In this document: positions 13,409-19,644 of the stretch, in pieces
Position numbering within the stretch: position 1 is the stretch's first letter
How the letters are laid out: each line of letters starts with the position of its first letter
From: a virus
Strand: one strand, 5' to 3'
DNA length: 22,742 nucleotides
Virus record (IMG/VR): IMGVR_UViG_3300034418_008765
Coordinates: 1-22,742 of that record
The notes under the pieces: model-generated
The model's database searches: none
What the model was told of the DNA's origin: nothing
Seen by the model: only the letters and a program-made list of their open reading frames with translations
Position numbers and translations under genes: made by a program

Positions 13409-13521
13409 TGGCTGAATTACTTTTTACAGCAACTAGTATTGCATTTTTTGTATTACTGAGTTATTCCGTACAACAACTTATTCCAACTTACATTTCAATC
13501 GAGGTAAAAGAAAATGAATGA
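13408..13521 (+). CDS. Single-helix membrane microprotein (37 aa)
   Basis: A 37-codon gene whose ATG overlaps the hli stop (TGATG) and whose end overlaps the next hli gene by eight bases. The product has one transmembrane helix (about residues 4-27, rich in Leu, Phe, Ala) and a short acidic tail. Size and position between two hli genes recall low-molecular-weight photosystem or cytochrome subunits, but I cannot match it to PsbM, PsbX, PsbY, PetG, PetN or similar. It contains the ribosome-binding site (GAGGT, 13501-13505) of the following gene. Confidence 0.68.
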   Translation: MAELLFTATSIAFFVLLSYSVQQLIPTYISIEVKENE

Positions 13522-13621
13522 AAACGCAGAACGTATTAATGGTTGGGCAGCAATGCTCGGAGTAATTGCAGCAATGGGAGCTTATGCTGTCACAGGGCAA
13601 ATCATTCCAGGCATTTGGTGA
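13514..13621 (+). CDS. hli: Minimal high-light-inducible protein (35 aa)
   Basis: Only 35 residues, almost entirely the Hli helix: NAERINGWAAMLGVIAAMGA carries the ExxNGxxAMxG chlorophyll-binding pattern, with Trp in place of the usual Arg. A short hydrophobic tail ends in Pro-Gly-Ile-Trp. Cyanophages often encode such minimal Hlis. The start is set by GAGGT at 13501-13505. It overlaps the microprotein genes on both sides, so the four genes from 13190 to 13698 form one translational unit. Confidence 0.93.
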   Translation: MNENAERINGWAAMLGVIAAMGAYAVTGQIIPGIW

Positions 13622-13698
13622 TGACTACCGAAACTATCTTACAGATATTTTCGAGTATTGCTATTTTAGGTATTATTAGTATAATGATTAAAAATTAA
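13621..13698 (+). CDS. Single-helix membrane microprotein (25 aa)
   Basis: A 25-codon gene starting at the TGATG overlap with the second hli gene. Almost the whole product is one hydrophobic helix (Ile, Leu, Ser, Gly, about residues 5-22) ending in Lys-Asn. The tight overlap and clean helix argue that it is translated. It could be a small thylakoid or photosystem-associated peptide; no known subunit is recognised. A terminator follows. Confidence 0.6.
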   Translation: MTTETILQIFSSIAILGIISIMIKN

Positions 13699-13712
13699 AA
13701 TACTGATTTGTG

Positions 13713-13740
13713 AGGGAGGTCAATTGACCCCCCTTTTTTT
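13713..13740 (+). terminator. Terminator fused to a late promoter
   Basis: A stem with the core GGTCAATTGACC (13718-13729), extended by a GGG/CCC stack around one A-C mismatch, then seven T's (13734-13740). The last T is the first base of the next late promoter. Confidence 0.85.
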
Positions 13741-13747
13741 ATAAATA
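13740..13747 (+). promoter_or_regulatory. T4-type late promoter
   Basis: Perfect TATAAATA starting in the T tract of the preceding terminator and exactly 30 nt before the ATG at 13770. It would drive the 13770-15957 cluster late in infection. Confidence 0.8.
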
Positions 13748-13769
13748 ATTTTTCCTACTACCAATAACC

Positions 13770-14084
13770 ATGATCAAAAAGGATAAGGAAAAAGATCATG
13801 ATGAAAGTAGAGAATGGTTAAGTGATCTCGTTAAAATTTCAATTTTAATTTGGTCTGCATCATTACTTACATTTTCCTATGTAAGGATGCCTAATGGACA
13901 AAAGATTTTAGATTTTGATCCAACTTTTATTGCTTCAGTTTTTTCTGGATCATTAGCAGCTTTTGGTTTATCCCCTGCTAAAAATGGTCAAGCCAATCAA
14001 CAACAAAAGAAAAAAGAAGAAAAAGATCTTAAGGTTATTTCTGCAATAGAACCAAAGGGTAAGGGAATCAACACAAATACTTGA
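13770..14084 (+). CDS. Small membrane protein, holin-like in shape (104 aa)
   Basis: The product has a highly charged N-terminus (residues 1-17), a first transmembrane helix (about 20-39), a short loop with Pro, Asn and Gly, a second helix (about 52-68), then a long Lys/Glu/Gln-rich tail. Size, two helices and charged ends are compatible with a phage holin, which would permeabilise the inner membrane for lysis, but no endolysin is nearby and no holin family is recognised. Expressed from the late promoter at 13740-13747. No Shine-Dalgarno sequence is seen. Confidence 0.7.
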   Translation: MIKKDKEKDHDESREWLSDLVKISILIWSASLLTFSYVRMPNGQKILDFDPTFIASVFSGSLAAFGLSPAKNGQANQQQKKKEEKDLKVISAIEPKGKGINTNT

Positions 14085-14106
14085 TTCTAATCAATAAAAT
14101 GTTTAT

Positions 14107-14137
14107 ATAGTAAGAGTTACTACGCAACTCTTACTAT
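14107..14137 (+). repeat. 12-bp inverted repeat covering a start codon
   Basis: Perfect inverted repeat ATAGTAAGAGTT (14107-14118) and AACTCTTACTAT (14126-14137) with a 7-base loop. The 3' arm includes the A and T of the next start codon (14136-14138). No T tract follows, so it is not a standard terminator; a translational control hairpin or a regulator site is more likely. Confidence 0.75.
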
Positions 14138-14324
14138 GGACTATTATTCAAGTATAGTTTGGTCTGTAAATATATTATGTGGACTTCTCATTTTGATGGT
14201 TTCTCTTGTAGTGATATATATACTTCGTCTAGCATATATGGAGACACAAGATGGCTGCAATGGTTCCACCGAGCAGGAAGAGTTGCTACAACTTTCGAGT
14301 GATCGAGATCAACAGAGTTCTTGA
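14136..14324 (+). CDS. Single-pass membrane small protein (62 aa)
   Basis: The first 38 residues form a short N-terminus and one long hydrophobic helix (about 8-31). The rest is Gln/Glu/Ser-rich and is read out of frame from the first 74 bases of the nuclease gene, so the end may be of little importance. The start codon is part of a 12-bp hairpin and has no ribosome-binding site, suggesting control of translation. The nuclease's ribosome-binding site lies inside this gene, so the two may be coupled. No family is recognised. Confidence 0.6.
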   Translation: MDYYSSIVWSVNILCGLLILMVSLVVIYILRLAYMETQDGCNGSTEQEELLQLSSDRDQQSS

Positions 14325-14712
14325 TGGAGATACGCTGGATGTCACGATCGATTTGGGATTCGATCTTTACAAGAAAGAAAGAGTCAGAGTTGCAGGAGTG
14401 GATACTCCGGAGAAGAGAACCAGAGATCTTGAGGAAAAAGAACTCGGATATGATGCAACCAACTGGCTCAAAGAGAAACTGGAAGGTGCTGTGGCTGGTG
14501 ACGATGATCTTATTATCCGCACTGAACTTGTCGGTGGCGTCGGCAAGTATGGTCGTCTTCTTGGGTGGTTATACATTGGGGACTCAGACGTGTCTCTCAA
14601 CGAACAAATGATTACTGAAGGATATGCTTGGGCATATGATGGGGGTACAAAACAGAAGAACTTTGAAGAGTTGAGAGAAATTCGTAGACAACACGGTACT
14701 TTAGTAGAGTAA
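14251..14712 (+). CDS. Staphylococcal-type (thermonuclease-like) nuclease
   Basis: A 153-residue SNase-domain protein. The calcium-binding and catalytic residues of the family are visible: VLDGDTLDV (first Asp cluster), VRVAGVDTPEKR with the catalytic Arg and the Glu general base, and GKYGRLLGWLY with the second catalytic Arg. These enzymes cleave DNA and RNA to 3'-phosphate products in the presence of calcium. There is no signal peptide. The start at 14251 is fixed by GGAG at 14240-14243. It overlaps the upstream membrane-protein gene by 74 bases. A role in host DNA breakdown or in processing phage DNA is possible. Confidence 0.9.
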   Translation: MAAMVPPSRKSCYNFRVIEINRVLDGDTLDVTIDLGFDLYKKERVRVAGVDTPEKRTRDLEEKELGYDATNWLKEKLEGAVAGDDDLIIRTELVGGVGKYGRLLGWLYIGDSDVSLNEQMITEGYAWAYDGGTKQKNFEELREIRRQHGTLVE

Positions 14713-14716
14713 TCAA

Positions 14717-14971
14717 ATGCAAAAAGTCATTAACACAATCGCACTTCTTTCAGGACTTGTATCACTATCAGTAGTTGGTGGTGGTGTTTATCTTTACAAG
14801 AATGCTGATACCCTGATTGAAGATGCAAGAGGTAAAGTAATCGAAGAAGTTACAGAGACTATTCCAAAAATTGTAGAAGGATTACTACCTAATGTATCTG
14901 AACTACCAACGATGACTGGTCCTGCCATCCCTTCAACACCTAGTGTAACTGGTCCTGCTATTCCATTTTGA
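14717..14971 (+). CDS. Membrane-anchored Pro-rich small protein (84 aa)
   Basis: An N-terminal hydrophobic segment (about residues 5-26, ending in Tyr-Leu-Tyr-Lys) could be a signal anchor. It is followed by an amphipathic Glu/Val-rich helix (about 32-53) and a tail with a twice-repeated Thr-Gly-Pro-Ala-Ile-Pro motif. The Pro-rich tail resembles the Pro-rich protein two genes downstream, and the two may interact. It starts four bases after the nuclease stop. No family is recognised; a small virion or lysis protein are both possible. Confidence 0.65.
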   Translation: MQKVINTIALLSGLVSLSVVGGGVYLYKNADTLIEDARGKVIEEVTETIPKIVEGLLPNVSELPTMTGPAIPSTPSVTGPAIPF

Positions 14972-14991
14972 ATAAAAATTTGGTGAGTTTA

Positions 14992-14999
14992 GTTAAATA
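14992..14999 (+). promoter_or_regulatory. Late-promoter-like element
   Basis: GTTAAATA resembles the late promoter TATAAATA (six of eight bases) and lies 28 nt before the ATG at 15020, close to the 30-nt spacing of three perfect copies in the window. Confidence 0.4.
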
Positions 15000-15019
15000 G
15001 TAAAAAATTGGAGAATACT

Positions 15020-15133
15020 ATGGCTCAATCTACTTATCGTAAAAAAGTGAAGAAAGATGCATCAGATCAATTCTTTCTTTACGTTGCTTTTCATTCTGCT
15101 TGGACTTCAATTTTAAATTTCTTTAATGACTAA
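15020..15133 (+). CDS. Small basic-hydrophobic protein (37 aa)
   Basis: A 37-codon gene with a good GGAG at 15010-15013 six bases before its ATG. The first half is basic (several Lys and one Arg), the second half aromatic and hydrophobic (FFLYVAFHSAW and a final Phe-Phe pair). Its TAA overlaps the next ATG (TAATG), so it is translationally coupled to the Pro-rich protein gene. Function unknown. Confidence 0.68.
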   Translation: MAQSTYRKKVKKDASDQFFLYVAFHSAWTSILNFFND

Positions 15134-15957
15134 TGGAAATTCCTGATATTATTACTGGTGACATTCAAATTAGGAAATTGGATATACCTGAGATTGGTGA
15201 GTGGTTGATATCACCACCTCAGGCAATACCTCCTGTTCCTCCTGTAACACAACAGATTGGTGTACCTATAGTCAATATCCCTGGATGTGTAGAAGCTAAT
15301 AAGGAAAAAAATCCAAAAAATACATCATTATTGGAGGACGATCCGAAAGGAACGATTACCCTTTGTGATGCTGGAACTCCTAGTTTCAATCCTATTGATT
15401 ATGATCCTGAACAAATTATTCCTACAACTCCAGCACCTGTTGCACCTGTTCCAAAAACAACTACACCAGAAAAACCAGAAAGTCTTCCTACTCCTGAAGT
15501 GAAGGCACCAGAAGTTCCTATCAATACTGCTAATGTAGAGTGTCCTACACCAGGACAACAAGCAAAAGAACCTGTTGGAACATACTTAGAGGGGTTTAGA
15601 AAGAAGGTTGTTGCCTATGAATTGAAAGGTAACGAGTGTGTCCAGATAACAGAAAAAGTCCCACTACCTCAACAGGTGGTAGCAGGACTTCCTAGTGGTG
15701 GACAAGTTGTTCAGGTGGGTGGTGTTGCTGTTGTCGCGACTACTTCAGCACTACTTGCAAAACCTCTTGCCGATCTTCTATTGAAAGCAATGAAACCTGC
15801 AGTGAAGAAAGTGATAAAGAAGATCTCCACTCTAAGAGGCAAAAAACCTCCTATTTTATCTGTAAGGGAGCGCCAAGCAGAGCAGCGTCAGATGAATCAT
15901 GCAGTGAAGGCATTACGGTCTGTTTTCCCGAGACGGAAGAGGAAACGGAAGAGATAG
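15133..15957 (+). CDS. Proline-rich probable structural protein (274 aa)
   Basis: The protein is extremely Pro-rich between residues about 27-50 and 95-140 (repeated Pro-Val, Pro-Thr, Ala-Pro), has four scattered Cys, then a Gly/Val hydrophobic stretch (about 190-212), a Lys-rich helical part and a strongly basic C-terminus (final residues almost all Arg and Lys). This looks like an extended linker or baseplate/neck-type virion component that contacts DNA or RNA through its tail, but no family is recognised. Start by TAATG coupling to the previous gene. Its last 107 bases overlap, on the opposite strand, the end of the minus-strand gene that stops at 15851. Confidence 0.72.
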   Translation: MEIPDIITGDIQIRKLDIPEIGEWLISPPQAIPPVPPVTQQIGVPIVNIPGCVEANKEKNPKNTSLLEDDPKGTITLCDAGTPSFNPIDYDPEQIIPTTPAPVAPVPKTTTPEKPESLPTPEVKAPEVPINTANVECPTPGQQAKEPVGTYLEGFRKKVVAYELKGNECVQITEKVPLPQQVVAGLPSGGQVVQVGGVAVVATTSALLAKPLADLLLKAMKPAVKKVIKKISTLRGKKPPILSVRERQAEQRQMNHAVKALRSVFPRRKRKRKR

Positions 15958-16738
15958 CATGGACGTGTGGGTGCTTGTGTCCTGGTGGATTATTCACTAC
16001 GACATCAGCACACACTTTATAGTAAGGGCTCTTGGGATGGAATTGAATTCCACGTAACATCAAATCTCCACAATTCTTGAGTCTGGCAATTTCAAAATCC
16101 AATCTCTTGTTAGCAGTGAGTTGAGCATTCAATTCGATCTGAGTTTCTGCTGCTTTCTTACACAGATCCTGCATCTTCTTGTCAGTTGGTGTACTCCACG
16201 TCATGGAGAAACCGACACCTAGACTATAGTTATCCTTCTGTCCAGTTCTTGTTTTCTTTTTAAAGAGAATGTCTCCTGGGTTATCAATTAATCCATCATC
16301 GTTCAAATCACTGATATCATAAACAGGATCCATATAATATGGTTCATATGGTTTTGATGCTGATGCAGTTCCTGTTACATAAGGTGTAAAGTTTCGAGTG
16401 GGACCTTGACATTGGATACCACCTCCGTAGGTGTTAGTAATGTATGGTCCCTGAAGGACCTGAATAGCTTGGTTTGTAACGGAGCCTGAACTATTAGCGA
16501 CAGGAGAAGCAGTAGCAGAAACACCACCAACAGTTTCAGCAAATGATGAAGATGGAAATAATGCACTTAAAATTATTGCGTAAAAATACTTGTTGTATCT
16601 GTGACGCTTTGTATTTCTGTTGTTCTTTGAATGATTGTTTGATTGCTTAAACCAGGACCCGAGTACGTTTCTGTAAACTGAAACGTTGCTCCTGGTGTTA
16701 CCTGTTTGTATTTTGGTGTTGATGTTACTCCTGTCCAT
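15851..16738 (-). CDS. Secreted protein of the minus-strand module (start uncertain)
   Basis: The open frame reaches 295 residues from an ATG at 16738, but the first 55 or so residues are read out of frame from the upstream gene and look unlike a real N-terminus. A signal-peptide-like segment (KYFYAIILSALFPSSSFA then Glu-Thr-Val) begins just before the upstream stop at 16573. No ATG, GTG or TTG lies near it, only ATT overlapping that stop. The mature part is Ser/Thr/Gly-rich, then has an acidic Asp-rich DLNDDGLIDNPGD segment that could bind calcium, a GVGFSMTW strand, a Lys/Glu/Asn helix, five Cys in all and a His-rich HKHPHVH. Probably exported or on the virion surface. Family not recognised. 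Confidence 0.6.
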   Translation of the reverse strand: MDRSNINTKIQTGNTRSNVSVYRNVLGSWFKQSNNHSKNNRNTKRHRYNKYFYAIILSALFPSSSFAETVGGVSATASPVANSSGSVTNQAIQVLQGPYITNTYGGGIQCQGPTRNFTPYVTGTASASKPYEPYYMDPVYDISDLNDDGLIDNPGDILFKKKTRTGQKDNYSLGVGFSMTWSTPTDKKMQDLCKKAAETQIELNAQLTANKRLDFEIARLKNCGDLMLRGIQFHPKSPYYKVCADVVVNNPPGHKHPHVHAISSVSSSVSGKQTVMPSLHDSSDAALLGAPLQIK

Positions 16739-17019
16739 GATGATGTCACTCCATTAATAGTTACATTTATATTCCCAGTTGTGGGACTTAATGTCCCATT
16801 GGTTGTTTCGATACCACTTCCTGTAGCAGAATATTGATATCCGGTGTTGTAGTCCATCGAGTTGATGGTTTCTGTTACTTTACTTGTAGTTTCTGTACGA
16901 CTGGTCATGGAGCCCCGTGTGAAGTTAGGGACCACGGGCACTGACCATGCAGGTGCAGTTAACCCGTGGATTACACCAAGAACCAATCCGAGACCGATTG
17001 CTTCTTGTAGGTTAGTCAT
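16573..17019 (-). CDS. Ser/Thr-rich secreted protein (148 aa)
   Basis: An N-terminal hydrophobic segment (about residues 7-24) with a likely cleavage after Ala-Trp-Ser precedes a mature region rich in Thr, Ser and Gly and low in charge, of the kind seen in beta-rich fibre or surface proteins. The start ATG overlaps the upstream stop (TGATG), so the two are co-translated. It ends inside the long frame of the next gene. The codon string ATT TTT ACG CAA TAA just before the end has a run of five T's. Function unknown. Confidence 0.7.
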   Translation of the reverse strand: MTNLQEAIGLGLVLGVIHGLTAPAWSVPVVPNFTRGSMTSRTETTSKVTETINSMDYNTGYQYSATGSGIETTNGTLSPTTGNINVTINGVTSSWTGVTSTPKYKQVTPGATFQFTETYSGPGLSNQTIIQRTTEIQSVTDTTSIFTQ

Positions 17020-17525
17020 CAGTCGATTACAGTGATTTCCGAAACGAATTGACCCGTTGCAGTTGTACCTGCTCCACCAGCTGTTAGTGTTGTAGCATGA
17101 GAACTATCAACAGTACCTGCCAGAGAACCTGCAGTTCCAGCTGTATAAGAAGTGATGGAACCGAAATTAGGAACATCTCCTACTGTAGGAGCACTGGTTG
17201 GGATTGCATCACCTTGTGTATAAGAAGCAGTAAAGGTGAAAGCATCACCACTTGTTGCTTGAGATGCTGTGACTACACTGGCAGCACCAGTGAAACCATC
17301 ACTGGTCATCAATACAGAGTTACCAACAACACCTGATGTAGTTCCATCGGTGGTACTTACCCCACTACCAGAGATTGACATACCATGAGCAATTCTTGTG
17401 GCGGTAGACCTAGCGGAATCGACAGTCAGTTGAACACTAGAAGCGTGTTTAGTAATAAGTCCGCCAGCATTTGAAACACTTGCGGTCATCAGTAACATTC
17501 CAAAAGCAACTAGTACTTTTTTCAT
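17019..17525 (-). CDS. Secreted Ser/Thr/Gly-rich repeat-like protein (168 aa)
   Basis: A classic signal peptide (MKK, hydrophobic core, cleavage after Ser-Asn-Ala at about residue 20) is followed by a 148-residue Thr/Ser/Gly/Ala-rich chain with very few charged residues, loosely repetitive in SGxxSTTDG and TAGGAGT-like stretches. This suggests a beta-structured, possibly self-assembling surface or fibre protein. First gene of the minus-strand operon. A TCTAAATA late-promoter-like sequence (minus strand, 17560 to 17553) lies 35 bases before the ATG. Export of a phage protein through the host Sec system implies a cell-envelope or extracellular role. Confidence 0.75.
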   Translation of the reverse strand: MKKVLVAFGMLLMTASVSNAGGLITKHASSVQLTVDSARSTATRIAHGMSISGSGVSTTDGTTSGVVGNSVLMTSDGFTGAASVVTASQATSGDAFTFTASYTQGDAIPTSAPTVGDVPNFGSITSYTAGTAGSLAGTVDSSHATTLTAGGAGTTATGQFVSEITVID

Positions 17526-17552
17526 TTGGATGAATATACTTTACACCAAATG

Positions 17553-17560
17553 TATTTAGA
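17553..17560 (-). promoter_or_regulatory. Late-promoter-like element for the minus-strand operon
   Basis: On the minus strand the sequence reads TCTAAATA, seven of eight bases of the late promoter TATAAATA, 35 nt before the ATG at 17525. The surrounding 17526-17663 stretch is very AT-rich and divergent, and contains no other clear element for this strand. Confidence 0.4.
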
Positions 17561-17635
17561 AATTTTAAAATTTTTTAATGTATGTCAGGATAAGTTAATA
17601 TATTATTGTTATTTTATTTTTTTCCGAATATCATG

Positions 17636-17643
17636 AGTAAATA
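17636..17643 (+). promoter_or_regulatory. Late-promoter-like element
   Basis: AGTAAATA resembles TATAAATA and begins 28 nt before the ATG at 17664, close to the spacing of the perfect copies. Confidence 0.35.
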
Positions 17644-17663
17644 GTATACGATTCCAAAATTAC

Positions 17664-17924
17664 ATGGAAGAAAAAGAACTATCTAATTTTTCATTAGAAA
17701 GAAAAGAATGTCCAAGATGCGGAGCTATTTGGTTAAATGGTAGACATTACTGGAGCGGCACTGGTAAGCCTGGAGATCCTGAAACCTTATCTAATCTTGT
17801 TTGTGGTCTTGTAGAAGATCCAAAATGTATTAATCCTTCCCATAAAAAAGGTCACATTTATGGGGAAAAGGATACTTGGAATAAAAGACAAAGATTTATA
17901 GATGAAAAATTTAAAAGTAACTAA
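17664..17924 (+). CDS. Small putative zinc-binding protein (86 aa)
   Basis: The N-terminal third contains a Cys-Pro-Arg-Cys-Gly knuckle (residues 16-20), followed by Trp/Tyr residues, GTGKPGDPET, a third Cys at about 47 and a fourth at about 55 with His residues after it. The layout suggests a zinc-ribbon or a small zinc-stabilised domain. The C-terminus is basic. Located 138 bases from the divergent secreted-protein operon and upstream of psbA. Function unknown. Confidence 0.72.
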   Translation: MEEKELSNFSLERKECPRCGAIWLNGRHYWSGTGKPGDPETLSNLVCGLVEDPKCINPSHKKGHIYGEKDTWNKRQRFIDEKFKSN

Positions 17925-17935
17925 TAGAAAATTTT

Positions 17936-18091
17936 ATGCCAAGAAATCGACTCAGTAAAGATGAAATTAAATGTTTTGTCTTGAAACTAAAAGATGAACT
18001 TTATAAAGAAAGATACACTGAAGGAATGACTTTTATTACTCATAAGTACTTAGATAAAATTCTAAGTAAAATTGATGAATATAGGTATTAA
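17936..18091 (+). CDS. Small helical phage protein (51 aa)
   Basis: A 51-residue product, mostly two charged helices (about 7-28 and 35-50) with alternating Lys/Glu/Asp and Leu/Ile and ending in Glu-Tyr-Arg-Tyr. It begins 11 bases after the previous stop. No ribosome-binding site is obvious. The even codon quality and typical T/A-ending codons suggest that it is translated. Function unknown. Confidence 0.65.
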   Translation: MPRNRLSKDEIKCFVLKLKDELYKERYTEGMTFITHKYLDKILSKIDEYRY

Positions 18092-18159
18092 TAAGCTATA
18101 AGTTATCCTTCAAACCAGACAAAGGTATTCTAGACACTTTTTAAACTGGTGTCAAGAGG

Positions 18160-18193
18160 TTGACGGATTCGAGTAACTATAGTATTATAAATA
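18160..18193 (+). promoter_or_regulatory. Overlapping sigma-70 and late promoters of psbA
   Basis: TTGACG (18160-18165) and TATTAT (18183-18188) with a 17-bp spacer form a host-type promoter. A perfect late promoter TATAAATA (18186-18193) overlaps its -10 box. Both would start near 18199 and give a leader of about 160 nt. Confidence 0.75.
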
Positions 18194-18199
18194 AGTCAA

Positions 18200-18358
18200 C
18201 ACATTAAAGAATGTAAAGTTTTTTAATGGTTTCAAAACACCCCTCAAACCGAGACCTATAGGGTGTCTAAATAACGTCTCTCATACCTCTACCTGAGGGT
18301 GGTAGAGGAATAGTAAAACCACCATTTCCCTGATGGTCTTACTTTCTGTTAAATTCAA
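18200..18358 (+). other. Structured psbA leader
   Basis: The leader can form at least three hairpins: ACACCC/GGGTGT spanning about 18237-18266, a perfect 8-bp CCTCTACC/GGTAGAGG (18286-18293, 18301-18308) and ACCAT/ATGGT near 18322-18338. There is no clear Shine-Dalgarno sequence before the ATG, so these folds may set stability or translation of psbA mRNA. Confidence 0.55.
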
Positions 18359-19438
18359 ATGACTACACTTTCACGTCAACAAACACAATCGAATACTTGG
18401 GAACAATTTTGTCAGTGGGTTACAAGCACCAACAACCGTCTGTATGTTGGTTGGTTTGGTACACTGATGATTCCAACTCTGTTGGCAGCAACCATCTGTT
18501 TCATCGTTGCGTTCATCGCTGCTCCTCCTGTGGACATCGATGGCATCCGTGAACCCGTCGCAGGTTCACTTCTCTACGGTAACAACATCATTTCTGGTGC
18601 TGTCGTTCCTTCTTCCAACGCAATTGGACTTCACTTTTACCCCATCTGGGAAGCTGCATCTCTTGATGAATGGCTTTACAACGGTGGTCCTTACCAACTC
18701 GTTGTCTTTCACTTCCTCATTGGTGTCTTCTGCTACATGGGTCGTGAGTGGGAACTCTCCTACCGCCTGGGCATGAGACCTTGGATCTGTGTTGCATATT
18801 CTGCACCTGTTGCAGCAGCATCTGCAGTCTTCCTCGTCTACCCATTCGGGCAAGGTTCGTTCTCTGACGGTATGCCTCTTGGAATCTCTGGTACATTCAA
18901 CTACATGCTTGTCTTCCAGGCAGAACACAACATCCTGATGCACCCCTTCCACATGTTGGGAGTCGCAGGTGTCTTCGGTGGTTCACTGTTCTCAGCGATG
19001 CATGGTTCACTTGTTACATCTTCACTCGTAAGAGAAACAACTGAAACTGAGTCCCAGAACTATGGTTACAAGTTCGGTCAAGAAGAAGAGACCTACAACA
19101 TTGTTGCCGCTCACGGTTACTTCGGTCGTCTTATCTTCCAATATGCATCGTTCAACAACTCACGTTCACTTCACTTCTTCCTGGCAGCATGGCCTGTCAT
19201 TGGAATCTGGTTCACTGCACTTGGTGTGTCCACCATGGCATTCAACCTGAACGGTTTCAACTTCAACCAGTCCATCATTGATGGTCAGGGTCGCGTTCTG
19301 AACACTTGGGCAGATGTCCTCAACCGTGCTGGTCTTGGAATGGAAGTTATGCATGAGCGTAACGCACACAACTTCCCACTTGATCTTGCAGCAGCTGAGT
19401 CCACACCTGTGGCCCTGACTGCTCCTAACATCGGTTGA
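18359..19438 (+). CDS. psbA: Photosystem II D1 protein
   Basis: A full-length, intron-free D1 of 359 residues. All key ligands are at canonical positions: Tyr161 (redox-active YZ), Asp170, Glu333, His332, His337 and Asp342 of the manganese cluster, His190, the chlorophyll ligand His198, His215 and His272 for non-haem iron, and Ser264 at the QB site. Residue 130 is Glu, the high-light type. Processing would occur after Ala344. Replacing the fast-turnover host D1 keeps photosystem II working during infection, as known for cyanophages. Codons are markedly richer in C-ending forms than in neighbouring genes, consistent with high expression and acquisition from a cyanobacterium. Confidence 0.99.
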   Translation: MTTLSRQQTQSNTWEQFCQWVTSTNNRLYVGWFGTLMIPTLLAATICFIVAFIAAPPVDIDGIREPVAGSLLYGNNIISGAVVPSSNAIGLHFYPIWEAASLDEWLYNGGPYQLVVFHFLIGVFCYMGREWELSYRLGMRPWICVAYSAPVAAASAVFLVYPFGQGSFSDGMPLGISGTFNYMLVFQAEHNILMHPFHMLGVAGVFGGSLFSAMHGSLVTSSLVRETTETESQNYGYKFGQEEETYNIVAAHGYFGRLIFQYASFNNSRSLHFFLAAWPVIGIWFTALGVSTMAFNLNGFNFNQSIIDGQGRVLNTWADVLNRAGLGMEVMHERNAHNFPLDLAAAESTPVALTAPNIG

Positions 19439-19458
19439 TACGATATACAACCTAACCT

Positions 19459-19485
19459 TAGGGTCCTTCGGGACCCTATTTTTTT
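19459..19485 (+). terminator. psbA terminator with UUCG loop
   Basis: Perfect 8-bp stem TAGGGTCC/GGACCCTA (19459-19466, 19471-19478) closed by the hyperstable cUUCGg tetraloop, followed by seven T's (19479-19485). Confidence 0.95.
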
Positions 19486-19503
19486 CTCCTCAAATGTAAA
19501 GTT

Positions 19504-19644
19504 ATGATAACTTCGGAGACACCTTACAAATTTGCCGAGATCATTCGTGATACTTGGCCACAACTGTTTTACTTAAGAAAGGAAAATAACAATGGTAGCA
19601 AGCACTATGACTCCTCCAAGAAGGGGGTGGTTCGATGTCCTTGA
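19504..19644 (+). CDS. Candidate 46-aa ORF overlapping psbD
   Basis: This frame opens with ATG 18 bases after the psbA terminator and runs through the psbD leader, ending 53 bases inside psbD in another frame. The first 29 residues (for example [19 protein letters not shown]) have a balanced, protein-like composition; the rest is psbD read out of frame. It could be a leader peptide coupled to psbD, the remnant of a gene truncated when psbD arrived, or chance. It has no ribosome-binding site. Confidence 0.35.
   Translation: MITSETPYKFAEIIRDTWPQLFYLRKENNNGSKHYDSSKKGVVRCP

Noticed and set aside
13770-14084. Naming the two-helix protein a holin
   Set aside because: Shape fits, but there is no endolysin neighbour or family motif, so it is left as a membrane protein.
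17097-17336. Plus-strand Cys/Thr-rich ORF opposite the secreted protein gene
   Set aside because: It is the antisense of a Ser/Thr/Gly-rich gene with a signal peptide; composition is a by-product.
18566-18952. 128-codon minus-strand ORF opposite psbA
   Set aside because: Shadow of conserved D1 codons. Antisense RNA to psbA is known in phage S-PM2, but no promoter for one was visible here.
18359-19438. Possible group I intron in psbA, as known in some cyanophages
   Set aside because: The D1 frame is continuous for 359 codons with all landmark residues at canonical positions.
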